A stretch of 7,369 nt of DNA from NCBI GenBank assembly GCA_946481355.1, contig CAMLNH010000132.1, forward strand, positions 1-7,369, read 5' to 3'. The position numbers and the translations under genes are program-made. This document shows, one piece after another, positions 1-6,359 of this stretch. The notes under the pieces were generated by a model, which was not told the origin of the DNA, did no database searches, and saw only the letters and a list, made by a program, of their open reading frames with translations. Each line of letters begins with the position of its first letter. The stretch's first letter is position 1. The stretch is from an uncultured Curvibacter sp. (GTDB lineage Bacteria; Pseudomonadota; Gammaproteobacteria; Burkholderiales; Burkholderiaceae).

Positions 1-1
1 C

Positions 2-208
2 GAGTACATCCTGAACCTGCTGCCGCGTGGCACGCATGAGTACGCCAAGATGATCCGGCCCAGCGAACTGGCGCGTTACTGCCGTCAGACCGGGCTGGAG
101 CTGGCCGGTACGCGGGGCATGGAATACAACCCCTTGACGCGCCGTTACTGGCTCAGCGTCGATACCAGCGTCAACTACCTCGTCGCCACACGCAAGGCGG
201 CGTCGTGA
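2..208 (+). CDS. ubiG: UbiG ubiquinone biosynthesis O-methyltransferase, C-terminal part (5' end outside window)
   Basis: The open frame from base 2 encodes the last 68 residues of a protein and ends at TGA 206-208. The residues, including NLLPRGTHEYAKMIRPSEL and, further on, GMEYNPLTRRYWL, match my memory of the C-terminus of UbiG. UbiG is the SAM-dependent methyltransferase that performs both O-methylations in ubiquinone synthesis, acting near the inner membrane. The SAM-binding Rossmann motifs would lie upstream and cannot be checked here. The stop overlaps the GTG start of the next gene in the string GTGA, so the two are probably translationally coupled. The ubiG-gph pairing is common in Burkholderiales, which supports the call. 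The tail after the family core (roughly the last ten residues) is ordinary. The main uncertainty is that only the C-terminal fragment is visible. Confidence 0.88.
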   Translation, partial: EYILNLLPRGTHEYAKMIRPSELARYCRQTGLELAGTRGMEYNPLTRRYWLSVDTSVNYLVATRKAAS

Positions 209-879
209 CGATGCGGTTCAGCGGTATCGAGGCCGTTCTCTTCGACCTGGACGGCACCCTGATCGACAGCGCACCCGACCTCGGGGCCGCCGCCGATCAG
301 ATGCGTACCGACCGTGGCCTGTCCCCCTTGCCACTGGAGCGTTACCGTCCCATGGCGGGCGCCGGTGCACGCGGCATGATCGGTGTGGCCTTCGGCCTGA
401 CCCCTGAGGATCCGGGCTACAACGAGCTGCGCGAGGAGTTCATGGCCAACTACGAGCGCTGCATGACCGCGCGCACCTGCGCCTTTGCCGGCATTCCCGA
501 GCTGATCGAGCAGCTGTTGCAGCGCGAGCTGGCCTGGGGCGTGGTCACGAACAAGATCGAGCGCTTCACCCTGCCGCTCACCAGCGCCATGCCCCTGTTC
601 GTCAGCGCAGGCGTCATCGTGGGGGGTGATACCACGCCGCATCCCAAGCCCCATCCCGCGCCCCTGTTTGAAGCTGCGCGACGGCTGGGACTGGAGCCGC
701 AGCGCTGTCTCTATGTGGGGGACGACGAGCGCGACATCGTGGCCGGCCTGGCGGCTGGCATGGGGACCGTGGCGGCGACCTACGGCTATCTGGGCGCCAA
801 GGGGGATGTCAGCGACTGGGGCGCGCACGCCAGCATCAATTCACCGACCGAGCTCTTGCAATTGCTGATTGAGGCCTAA
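205..879 (+). CDS. gph: HAD-superfamily phosphatase, phosphoglycolate phosphatase (Gph) type
   Basis: This 224-residue protein has all four HAD motifs. Motif I is FDLDGTL (nucleophile D14, acid D16). Motif II is the Thr of VVTNK (T115). Motif III is the Lys of HPKPHP (K148). Motif IV is GDDERD (172-177). The stretch between motifs I and II is helical, as in the subfamily I cap. Length and the opening after motif I (IDSAPDL) fit Gph, which dephosphorylates 2-phosphoglycolate arising from DNA repair or oxygenase side reactions. The substrate is inferred from family similarity, and other small phosphosugars are possible. GTG 205 is chosen because AAGG at 194-197 sits 7 nt upstream and the start overlaps the ubiG stop. 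ATG 211 is the alternative and would remove only two residues. The 3' end doubles as promoter DNA for the following tmRNA gene. Confidence 0.9.
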   Translation: MTMRFSGIEAVLFDLDGTLIDSAPDLGAAADQMRTDRGLSPLPLERYRPMAGAGARGMIGVAFGLTPEDPGYNELREEFMANYERCMTARTCAFAGIPELIEQLLQRELAWGVVTNKIERFTLPLTSAMPLFVSAGVIVGGDTTPHPKPHPAPLFEAARRLGLEPQRCLYVGDDERDIVAGLAAGMGTVAATYGYLGAKGDVSDWGAHASINSPTELLQLLIEA

Positions 880-882
880 AAT
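856..882 (+). promoter_or_regulatory. Probable ssrA promoter overlapping the gph stop codon
   Basis: A -10-like TAAAAT at 877-882 (5 of 6 to TATAAT) begins with the gph TAA stop codon. TTGCAA at 856-861 is a possible -35 with a short 15-nt spacer; TCTTGC at 854-859 would give 17 nt. Transcription would start near 889, a few nt before the mature tmRNA 5' end at 893, leaving a short leader for RNase P to remove. Only 13 nt separate gph and ssrA, so any dedicated ssrA promoter has to lie inside gph. This is a by-eye call with no experimental support. Confidence 0.5.
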
Positions 883-892
883 ACGTCACTCA

Positions 893-1265
893 GGGGCTGC
901 ACTGGTTTCGACGTGGGTTCGGACGCGTGGCAGGGCATGTCGAGGTTCTGTTACCTCGTAAAACCGCAGAAAAAAACTAACTGCAAACGACGAACGTTTC
1001 GCACTCGCCGCTTAATTCGGTGAGCCTTGCAACAGTTGGCCGATAGGCTGGGCAAGGGGGCGTAAGCCTCCCGGCTGCAAGGGAACTCATATTGGCTGGT
1101 CTGCGCCCGGGTGCCTTGGGTGTGGACGAGAAAATAGGGCACTGGTCTGATGCGTAGCGTGTCGCTGCGCGACGCATCGGGCGAGACACAAATCAGACGA
1201 CTACACATGTAGAACTGTACGAAGAAGGCTTGCGGACGGGGGTTCAAATCCCCCCAGCTCCACCA
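893..1265 (+). ncRNA. ssrA: Transfer-messenger RNA (tmRNA, SsrA), one-piece form
   Basis: The RNA rescues ribosomes stalled on broken mRNAs, with SmpB, and adds a degradation tag. The 5' end GGGGCTGCACTGGTTTCGAC is the classic tmRNA start. Its first seven bases pair with CAGCTCC just before the 3' ACCA (1262-1265), with one G-U, forming the acceptor stem. The T-arm GGGTTCAAATCCC lies near 1240-1252. CCA is encoded. The tag frame is visible at 983-1015. Between tag and tRNA-like 3' end are GC-rich inverted segments consistent with pseudoknots, for example around 1154-1180. At 373 nt it is in the usual range for one-piece tmRNA. There is no sign of the permuted two-piece form. It should be transcribed alone, between its own promoter and the terminator at 1273-1301. 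Confidence 0.97.
983..1015 (+). other. tmRNA proteolysis tag reading frame
   Basis: Resume codon GCA at 983-985 starts a frame reading ANDERFALAA, ending at TAA 1013-1015. The ALAA end is the usual degradation signal read by ClpXP-type proteases. ANDERFALAA fits known betaproteobacterial tags and is one reason for placing the organism in that class. The A-rich stretch just before it (968-979) matches the region that positions the resume codon in tmRNAs. Confidence 0.95.
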
Positions 1266-1272
1266 TCCACTT

Positions 1273-1301
1273 AAGCCCGGCTGGCAACAGCCGGGCTTTT
1301 T
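1273..1301 (+). terminator. Rho-independent terminator of ssrA
   Basis: AAGCCCGGCT (1273-1282) pairs perfectly with AGCCGGGCTT (1289-1298). One extra G-C pair closes a GCAA loop, and the stem runs into TTTTT. It begins 8 nt after the tmRNA 3' end, as expected for a stable RNA gene. Its stem sequence closely resembles the terminator after the TonB receptor at 3561. Confidence 0.93.
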
Positions 1302-1361
1302 CATTTCCAGGCACAGGGTGCTGCCGGTCGATGGGGCATGCTTCGGTATTTCACAAATCTA

Positions 1362-1367
1362 TATAAT
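1362..1367 (+). promoter_or_regulatory. -10 element of the TonB receptor promoter
   Basis: A perfect TATAAT lies in an AT-rich island (about 1346-1390) that stands out from the GC-rich surroundings. No good -35 is seen at 17 nt (TGCTTC at 1339-1344), which may mean activator dependence or simply a strong -10. The start site would be near 1374, giving a leader of about 27 nt before ATG 1401. Confidence 0.5.
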
Positions 1368-1380
1368 AATGATTCCTATT
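1362..1380 (+). promoter_or_regulatory. Fur-box-like operator overlapping the -10
   Basis: The 19-mer starting at TATAATAATGATTCC matches, by my hand alignment, about 14 of 19 positions of the proteobacterial Fur-box pattern AATGAGAATGATTCTCATT. The identity is strongest over AATGATTC. It overlaps the -10 and predicted start site, where a Fur-Fe2+ repressor would block RNA polymerase. The downstream gene is a siderophore receptor, the typical Fur target. The site is imperfect and has not been scored against a matrix. Confidence 0.55.
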
Positions 1381-1400
1381 TAAGAATAGAGACATCATTC

Positions 1401-3536
1401 ATGCCATCCCTATCTGCACGTTTTGTACGCCCGAGTCCCATTGCCAAGGCGGCCCGTCTGGCCTGTGCCACCCTGATTGCCGGCCAAGTTCTTTGTCTAA
1501 ACCATGCCCAGGCCCAGGCGGGCGCAGCCGAGCAGGGTGGGGCGGCGGCAGCCACCTTGCCCGAGGTCAAGGTCAATGCGACACCCGATGCCGCCGATGG
1601 TTTCGTGACCCAGTCCCGCCGGGCGTCGGTCGGTAAAAGCAGGGCCAGCATCCAGGACACGCCGTATTCCATGAGTGTGATCGACGTCAAGCAGGCGGCC
1701 GAGACTGGTGCCACCAATGTCGAAAGCGCATTGTTGTACAGCGCAGGCGTCTATGCCGGGCGTTATGGTTTCGATACCCGCGGTGACTGGGCTGCGATCC
1801 GCGGCCTCACACCGTCCGCTTACGTCGATGGCCTGCGTGGCATCTACGGTTTCTACAACAATGTGCGCCCTGAGATGTACACGCTGGACCGGGTGGAGGT
1901 TCTCAAGGGGCCGTCATCGGCACTGTACGGGCAGGCCGAGCTCGGGGGCATCATCAATGCCGTGAGCAAGCTGCCCCAGAGCACGCCGTCGCGCGAGGTC
2001 GAGGTTCAGCTGGGTTCGCACAGCCGCAAGCAGATTGCGCTGGACATGACCGGGCCGGCCAACGAGGAAGGCACCCTGCTGTACCGCCTGGTTGCGCTGC
2101 AGCGCGACAGCGACACGCAGGTGGACTATGTGAATGACGATGCCCGGGTACTGATGCCCTCTCTGACCTGGAGGCCCAACACAGACACCAGCGTCACGCT
2201 GCTCTACTTGCACCAGGAGAACGACAGCAAGGTCTCGTCGCAGTTTCTTCCGTCAGCAGGTACGCTCTTTCCTGGTTCACAGGGCTACATCCCGAGCAAT
2301 CGCTTCGCAGGTGAACCGGGCTGGGATCGCTACGACACCCGCAAGGATGAACTGTCCCTGCTGGTGGATCAGCGGCTGAACGACAACTGGAAGGCCAAGG
2401 TCAACCTGCGCAAGACCCATTCGTCCAGCGTAACGCGCGAGATTTACACGAAGGTGGGGCAGGTGCCGGATGCCAGCGGCAACATCACCCGGACCATTCA
2501 CGCGGCAGATCGCGACACTTATGTCTGGGCCTCGGACATGCGGCTGGAGGGTGATCTGCGGATCGGTCCGACCCGCCACCAGCTCACGGTGGGTTGGGAC
2601 TACCAGAACGCCCTCTGGCGCGAGTACAACTACATCAGTCAGGATTTTGCCGCGATCAACATCTACAACCCTGTGTACGGGACTGTGGATCCGTCAACGG
2701 TGCCCGGCACCGATAACCGGCCGCACAGCAAGCTCATCCAGAGCGGCATTTATGTGACAGATCACATGGAATGGAACGCCTGGGTGGTGTCCGCGGCGCT
2801 GCGCAGGGACAGTGCCACGAACCAGTTGATTGGTTCTTCGCCGGTCGTGGCCAGGAACACCGCCACCACCGGCCAGCTGGGGGTGATGTACCGCTTCGCC
2901 AACGGCGTGTCGCCCTATGCCAATACCTCGGAAGCCTTCGTGCCCAGCACCACGACGGATGGCCTGGGCGGCTATCTCAAGCCGACCACCGGGACGCAGA
3001 ACGAGGTGGGTGTGAAGTATCTGGCGCCCTCCGGCAATACATCGGTGGCAGTAGCGGCCTTCGACATCGAGCAGAAGAACCGGGTGCAGGCCGGTTCGAC
3101 GCCCGGCGGCCTGGAGCAGGTGGGCTCGGTCATCAAGGGTTGGGAAATCGAGGCCAAGCATCGCATCAAGGCGCTGGAGCTTCTGGGCAACTACAGCCGG
3201 ATGAGTGCCATCAACGATGCGACCCGGACCCGTCTGAGCTCGGTGGCTGAAGAGACGGCCTCGCTCTGGGGGCAGTATTACCTGTCCGGGGGCTGGCGTG
3301 TGGGATTGGGCGGGCGTTATCTGGGCGATGTGACCGGTGCCAGCGGCCGTCCCGTGGTGCCATCCGTGACGCTCTATGACGCGATGGTGGGCTACACCAC
3401 CGGACCCTGGGCCTTCCGCCTGAACATTCAGAACCTGGAGGACGAGGAGTACGTCTCCTGGTGCCGCGGGGTGGGTCAGGACTGCGGCTACGGCGCCCGC
3501 CGCAATGTGCTGCTGACGGCGAACTACAAGTTCTGA
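1401..3536 (+). CDS. TonB-dependent siderophore receptor (outer membrane)
   Basis: This 711-residue protein imports a ferric siderophore across the outer membrane using TonB energy. A basic, hydrophobic signal peptide probably ends near AQAQA (residue 40). A TonB-box-like LPEVKV lies at 53-58. The plug domain (about 70-193) contains SIQDTPYSMSVID, RGL, YVDGL, the diagnostic VEVLKGPSSALYGQAELGG and INAVSK. The rest is a beta-barrel ending in NYKF, whose terminal Phe is the usual assembly signal. Length and plug motifs fit the FhuA/FoxA/FpvA siderophore-receptor family, but the ligand cannot be told. Two cysteines near the end (C688, C695, in YVSWCRGVGQDCGYG) may form an extracellular disulfide, as in some ferrichrome-type receptors. 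ATG 1401 is preferred over ATG 1338 because it begins directly with the signal peptide, has AGAG at 1388-1391, and lies downstream of the promoter. The gene stands alone, with no FecIR-like regulators or ABC importer next to it. Confidence 0.93.
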   Translation: MPSLSARFVRPSPIAKAARLACATLIAGQVLCLNHAQAQAGAAEQGGAAAATLPEVKVNATPDAADGFVTQSRRASVGKSRASIQDTPYSMSVIDVKQAAETGATNVESALLYSAGVYAGRYGFDTRGDWAAIRGLTPSAYVDGLRGIYGFYNNVRPEMYTLDRVEVLKGPSSALYGQAELGGIINAVSKLPQSTPSREVEVQLGSHSRKQIALDMTGPANEEGTLLYRLVALQRDSDTQVDYVNDDARVLMPSLTWRPNTDTSVTLLYLHQENDSKVSSQFLPSAGTLFPGSQGYIPSNRFAGEPGWDRYDTRKDELSLLVDQRLNDNWKAKVNLRKTHSSSVTREIYTKVGQVPDASGNITRTIHAADRDTYVWASDMRLEGDLRIGPTRHQLTVGWDYQNALWREYNYISQDFAAINIYNPVYGTVDPSTVPGTDNRPHSKLIQSGIYVTDHMEWNAWVVSAALRRDSATNQLIGSSPVVARNTATTGQLGVMYRFANGVSPYANTSEAFVPSTTTDGLGGYLKPTTGTQNEVGVKYLAPSGNTSVAVAAFDIEQKNRVQAGSTPGGLEQVGSVIKGWEIEAKHRIKALELLGNYSRMSAINDATRTRLSSVAEETASLWGQYYLSGGWRVGLGGRYLGDVTGASGRPVVPSVTLYDAMVGYTTGPWAFRLNIQNLEDEEYVSWCRGVGQDCGYGARRNVLLTANYKF

Positions 3537-3560
3537 TCGTCACGGACTGCCATCAGAACG

Positions 3561-3591
3561 AGCCCGGCCTGTGAAGGTCGGGCTTTCTTTT
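3561..3591 (+). terminator. Rho-independent terminator after the TonB receptor
   Basis: AGCCCGGCCT (3561-3570) pairs with AGGTCGGGCT (3575-3584) around a GTGA tetraloop, with one G-U pair, followed by TTCTTTT. It lies 24 nt after the receptor stop and 9 nt before the 3' end of the convergent minus-strand gene. On the minus strand the same hairpin is followed by CGTTCTG, so it would terminate the opposite transcript poorly. Confidence 0.9.
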
Positions 3592-3599
3592 ATCCGGCT

Positions 3600-4337
3600 T
3601 CAGCGCAACTCGCCGGAGCGGCTGTCCAGCGGTGCTACGAAGGAGTCGTGCTTCCAGGACGTGGAGAGGTGGCTTTCGTAGGCCTCATGGCTGTGTGGGT
3701 CGGCCGAGAGCAGGGCATCCAGACGGGCGAAGTCGCTGGGTTGCGCGTTGCGCTGGCGCGAGAGCGCGGCCTTGAGGTTGGCGCGGGTCTGGTTGAACTC
3801 GGTCTCGGTGCGTACCCGTTCCAGCTCCTCCTTGAGGACGGCCTGTTCACCCAGGAAGGCAGCGCGGATGGTGCTCAGGCTGGGCAGATGCTCGGGGTCG
3901 ACGACCCAGTAGCGGACATTGCACTGCGAGAGCAGGGTGTGCTTGAGGGTCTGGTTGCTCAGCGACAGGCCTTGCGGGCCCGGTACATCGACGCAGCCGA
4001 TCACGTGGCCGTCGGCGTTGCAGACAGTGAAGGTGCAGTACACGCCGCTGAGTATCTGGAACCAGTGCTGTCCTTCTTCCTTGACCTGGGGCATGGTGAA
4101 GCGTGTCACGGGCAGCTTGATCATGACGTGATGGTCCGAGAAGGCGCGCATCATCCAGCGCCAGACCAGTTTCTCGCGGCTGTTGACCATGGCGCGCACG
4201 GCCAATGGCCATTTGCGCGGGATGCGCCGCTTGGCCATGTCCTGTTTTTTCAGGTGCATGGCGTAGGCGTACGCACCCAGTGCGCCACTCACGACCATGA
4301 GGCCTGCGACTATCATCCACCCTGTGTACCCGTTCAT
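3600..4337 (-). CDS. Membrane-anchored protein resembling DUF2726
   Basis: This 245-residue protein has an N-terminal transmembrane helix (about 5-27) followed by a basic stretch (KKQDMAKRRIPRK), predicting a cytoplasmic body tethered to the inner membrane. Residues about 50-162 follow the order seen in DUF2726: an N-terminal REKLVWRWMMRAF helix, a VMIKLPVTRF strand, a hairpin with YCTFTVCNADGHVIGCVDV, then VRYWVVDPEHLPSLSTIRAAFLG. DUF2726 is, from memory, a restriction-nuclease-like fold family of unknown role. Here the usual acidic residues of the central hairpin look altered, with only D117 in place. Residues 160-197 are charged and likely coiled coil; the C-terminal 45 residues look disordered. 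The frame runs up to 4505, but the added 56 residues look like noncoding translation, so ATG 4337 is chosen. No good Shine-Dalgarno is seen. Codon use is GC-rich like the neighbours, though the N-terminal part is less biased. The family call is from recognition, not a search. Confidence 0.72.
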   Translation of the reverse strand: MNGYTGWMIVAGLMVVSGALGAYAYAMHLKKQDMAKRRIPRKWPLAVRAMVNSREKLVWRWMMRAFSDHHVMIKLPVTRFTMPQVKEEGQHWFQILSGVYCTFTVCNADGHVIGCVDVPGPQGLSLSNQTLKHTLLSQCNVRYWVVDPEHLPSLSTIRAAFLGEQAVLKEELERVRTETEFNQTRANLKAALSRQRNAQPSDFARLDALLSADPHSHEAYESHLSTSWKHDSFVAPLDSRSGELR

Positions 4338-4362
4338 AGGCAGCGTTTTGTTGTTTGTAAAA

Positions 4363-4391
4363 AGTGTAAGGTTCTCGGCCTCAATACTGAA
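4363..4391 (-). promoter_or_regulatory. Possible promoter of the DUF2726-like gene
   Basis: Read on the minus strand, TTCAGT (4391-4386) and TACACT (4368-4363) are 17 nt apart, a permitted -35/-10 spacing. The -10 matches 4 of 6 and the -35 is weak. Transcription would begin near 4356, about 20 nt before ATG 4337. It would also place the upstream 56-residue frame extension outside the transcript, supporting the shorter start. By-eye call only. Confidence 0.35.
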
Positions 4392-4516
4392 CAAAAACGG
4401 TGAAGCTGGAGCATGGTGAAGGGGCTTGGGGATGAACTTTTGCACGGAATACCAGCCTGATTGCGGCTTGGAAGGGCGGATCTGCCACGTTCTTCCCATA
4501 TTCATGGGGGTTTGTC

Positions 4517-5287
4517 TTGGGCAGGTCTGAGCTTGAGCGTCGCTCCCTGCCGCTGCAGGACATCCTGTATGCCCAGGGTTTTGGCACGCGCCGGATCTGT
4601 GCGGGGCTGATCCAGCAGGGCCATGTGCTGGTGCGCTCTGCGGCCACCGGTGAGTGGCAACCTTGCGTCGACGCCGGCACCGAGTTCGACCCAGAAGGGC
4701 TGCGCCTGCGTGTGCAGGGCGAGGACTGGGTGTGCCATGTCCGGGCGTGCATCATGTTGCACAAGCCCTCGGGCATCGAGTGTTCCCAGAAGCCATCCGC
4801 CTGGCCCAGTGTCTATACCCTGCTGCCAGCGCCGCTGCGCCAGCGTCCCAACAAGGGGGCGGTGACAGGGGTGCAGGCCATCGGCCGTCTGGACCAGGAC
4901 ACCACGGGCCTGCTGCTGCTGACCGATGACGGCCAGCTTATCCACCGCCTGGCTTCACCCAAGCACGACGTGCCCAAGGTCTACGAGGTCACGCTCAAAC
5001 ATCCGGCCGATGCCGGTCTGTGCGCCAAGTTGCTGGCCGGTGTGGTGCTCGACGACGATCCGCGCCCGGTGTGGGCTGCCGCCTGTGAGCTTGACGGTCC
5101 CCTGCACCTGCGGCTGACGCTGACCGGCGGTAAATACCACCAGGTCAAGCGCATGGTGGCTGCGGCAGGCAACCGGGTCGAGGCCCTCCATCGCTCGCAG
5201 ATCGGTGAGTTGCGGTTGCCGCCGGATCTCGCCGTGGGCCAGTGGCGCTGGCTGCAGGCAGAGGACCTGGCCCTGCTGGGCGTCTGA
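4517..5287 (+). CDS. rsuA: RsuA-type 16S rRNA pseudouridine synthase
   Basis: This 256-residue protein isomerises a uridine in small-subunit rRNA, position 516 if it is a true RsuA ortholog. An S4-like RNA-binding domain occupies about 10-70 (LQDILYAQGFGTRRICAGLIQQGHV in order). It is followed by MLHKPSGIECS (80-90). The catalytic motif GRLDQDTTGLLLLTDDGQ is at 123-140, with nucleophile D126. Then come SPKHDVPKVYEVTL, GKYHQVKRMVAAAGN (205-219) and LHRSQIGELRLPPDL, all as in E. coli RsuA from memory. RluF and RluE share the fold, but the C-terminal half fits RsuA best. It is about 25 residues longer than E. coli RsuA, partly from an insert near 100-120. TTG 4517 is the only start placed before the S4 domain in this frame, with GGGGG 6 nt upstream. 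An out-of-frame ATG at 4504 makes this start uncertain. Confidence 0.9.
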   Translation: MGRSELERRSLPLQDILYAQGFGTRRICAGLIQQGHVLVRSAATGEWQPCVDAGTEFDPEGLRLRVQGEDWVCHVRACIMLHKPSGIECSQKPSAWPSVYTLLPAPLRQRPNKGAVTGVQAIGRLDQDTTGLLLLTDDGQLIHRLASPKHDVPKVYEVTLKHPADAGLCAKLLAGVVLDDDPRPVWAAACELDGPLHLRLTLTGGKYHQVKRMVAAAGNRVEALHRSQIGELRLPPDLAVGQWRWLQAEDLALLGV

Positions 5288-5296
5288 GCGCTAGCC

Positions 5297-5312
5297 TTTG
5301 CGCTGGCGCAAA
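5297..5312. repeat. Perfect short inverted repeat between rsuA and the beta-propeller gene
   Basis: TTTGCGC (5297-5303) and its exact complement GCGCAAA (5306-5312) are separated by 2 nt. It begins 9 nt after the rsuA stop. No T-run follows on either strand, so it is not a normal intrinsic terminator. It could be an mRNA 3'-end hairpin or an operator for the following operon. Confidence 0.5.
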
Positions 5313-5343
5313 TCGAGGCGCCTGTCGGGCTGCGGGTGGCCGC

Positions 5344-5349
5344 TACACT
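5344..5349 (+). promoter_or_regulatory. Possible -10 of the propeller-deacetylase operon
   Basis: TACACT matches 4 of 6 of the -10 consensus and sits 26 nt before ATG 5376, a good distance for a short leader. No convincing -35 is present at 16-18 nt. It is offered because the gap to rsuA holds no better candidate, and read-through from rsuA is also possible. Confidence 0.3.
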
Positions 5350-5375
5350 AGCTGCTCCCTTACTTCAGGTCCTTC

Positions 5376-6359
5376 ATGCGACTGTCCCTGTTCCGCGTCT
5401 GCCTTGTGTTGCTGGCCCTGATGGCCGCCGGGGTCCGTGCCCAGTCGCAGCCGGCGCCGGTCTTCGTGCTCAACTCCAAGGATGCCGACGTCAGCGTGAT
5501 CGACCCGGTGACCTGGAAGGAGATCAAGCGCTTTCACACCGGCAAGGAGCCGCACCATCTCTATCTGACGCCGGACGAAAAGTCGCTGATCATCGCCAAC
5601 GCCTTCAGCGACAGCCTCACCTTCGTCGACCCGCGCACCGCCGAGGTGCAGCGCACGGTGCGCGGCATCCTCGACCCCTACCACCTGCGTTTCTCGCCCG
5701 ACATGCAATGGTTCGTGACCGCGGCCAACCGGCTCAACCACGTCGACATCTACCGCTGGAATGGCCAGGATCTGACGCTGGCCAAACGCATTCCCACAGG
5801 CCGCACGCCCAGCCATATCTGGATCGACAGCAAGAGCACCACCGCCTTCGTGACCATGCAGGACAGCGACGAGCTCGTGGGCTTCGACCTGGCCACGCAG
5901 CGGCAGCTGTGGCGCGTCAAGACCGGCCCCATGCCGGCCGACGTCTTCGGTACACCGGACGACCGTTTCCTGCTGGTCGGTCTGACCGGTGGCGACAGCG
6001 TGGAGGTGTTCGACCTAGCCATGCCGGTGCCTGCCTCGGTGCAGCTCATTCCCACGGGCAAGGGCGCGCACGCTTTTCGGGCCGTGGGCGATCGCCAGCA
6101 TGTGCTGGTGAGCAACCGCGTGGCCAACACCATCAGCAAGATCGACTTCAAGGCCATGGCCGTCGTGGACCAGTACCCCGGTCCGGGCGGACCGGACTGC
6201 ATGGACCTGACGGCCGATGGTCGCTACATCCTGCTTTCGTCGCGCTGGGCCCAGAAGCTCAGCGTGATCGACACCACCACGCGTCAGGTCGTACGCCAGG
6301 TACGCGTGGGCAAATCCCCGCATGGGGTCTGGACGCTGGACCATGCGCCGCGTCAATAG
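5376..6359 (+). CDS. Exported YncE-like beta-propeller protein (YVTN family type)
   Basis: This 327-residue protein has a clear signal peptide (basic start, LFRVCLVLLALMAAG core) with likely cleavage after VRA (residue 22), so the mature protein should be periplasmic. The rest is a series of about 40-45 residue blades with recurring elements: VSVIDPVTWKEIKRFHTGKEPHH, DSLTFVDPRTAEV, DELVGFDLATQRQL, DSVEVFDLA, NTISKIDFKAM and LSVIDTTTRQVVRQVRVGKSPHG. This pattern of strand, ID/FD turn, G(K/R)xPH and xPDxxxLL is typical of seven-bladed YVTN/YncE propellers, which usually bind partners or ligands rather than catalyse. No haem CxxCH motif is present, so it is not a cytochrome d1 enzyme. Start ATG 5376 has AGG 6 nt upstream and leads directly into the signal peptide. 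Its stop overlaps the next gene, implying coupled expression with the exported deacetylase. The ligand is unknown. Confidence 0.85.
   Translation: MRLSLFRVCLVLLALMAAGVRAQSQPAPVFVLNSKDADVSVIDPVTWKEIKRFHTGKEPHHLYLTPDEKSLIIANAFSDSLTFVDPRTAEVQRTVRGILDPYHLRFSPDMQWFVTAANRLNHVDIYRWNGQDLTLAKRIPTGRTPSHIWIDSKSTTAFVTMQDSDELVGFDLATQRQLWRVKTGPMPADVFGTPDDRFLLVGLTGGDSVEVFDLAMPVPASVQLIPTGKGAHAFRAVGDRQHVLVSNRVANTISKIDFKAMAVVDQYPGPGGPDCMDLTADGRYILLSSRWAQKLSVIDTTTRQVVRQVRVGKSPHGVWTLDHAPRQ

Noticed and set aside
1240..1265. tmRNA 3' end as an occupied phage or island attachment site
   Set aside because: I saw no second copy of the tmRNA 3' end downstream and no integrase gene. The terminator follows immediately, so the site appears unoccupied within this window.
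951..1304. Minus-strand open frame of 117 codons containing WWSWGDLNPRP
   Set aside because: It is antisense to the tmRNA 3' end and its terminator. Proteins with this string are a known annotation artefact of reading the T-arm and acceptor end backwards.
3648..4403. Plus-strand open frame of 251 codons
   Set aside because: It is the opposite strand of the DUF2726-like gene, shows no recognisable domain, and arises from GC-rich codon use. The minus strand has a membrane helix and family-like motifs.
4338..4505. N-terminal 56-codon extension of the DUF2726-like gene
   Set aside because: The extension lacks a signal, domain or codon bias, precedes the membrane helix awkwardly, and lies upstream of the possible promoter.
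4392..4516. Riboswitch or small RNA in the gap before the RsuA gene
   Set aside because: No strong hairpins, known riboswitch motifs or terminator are visible. The stretch looks like ordinary spacer apart from the start-site oddity reported above.
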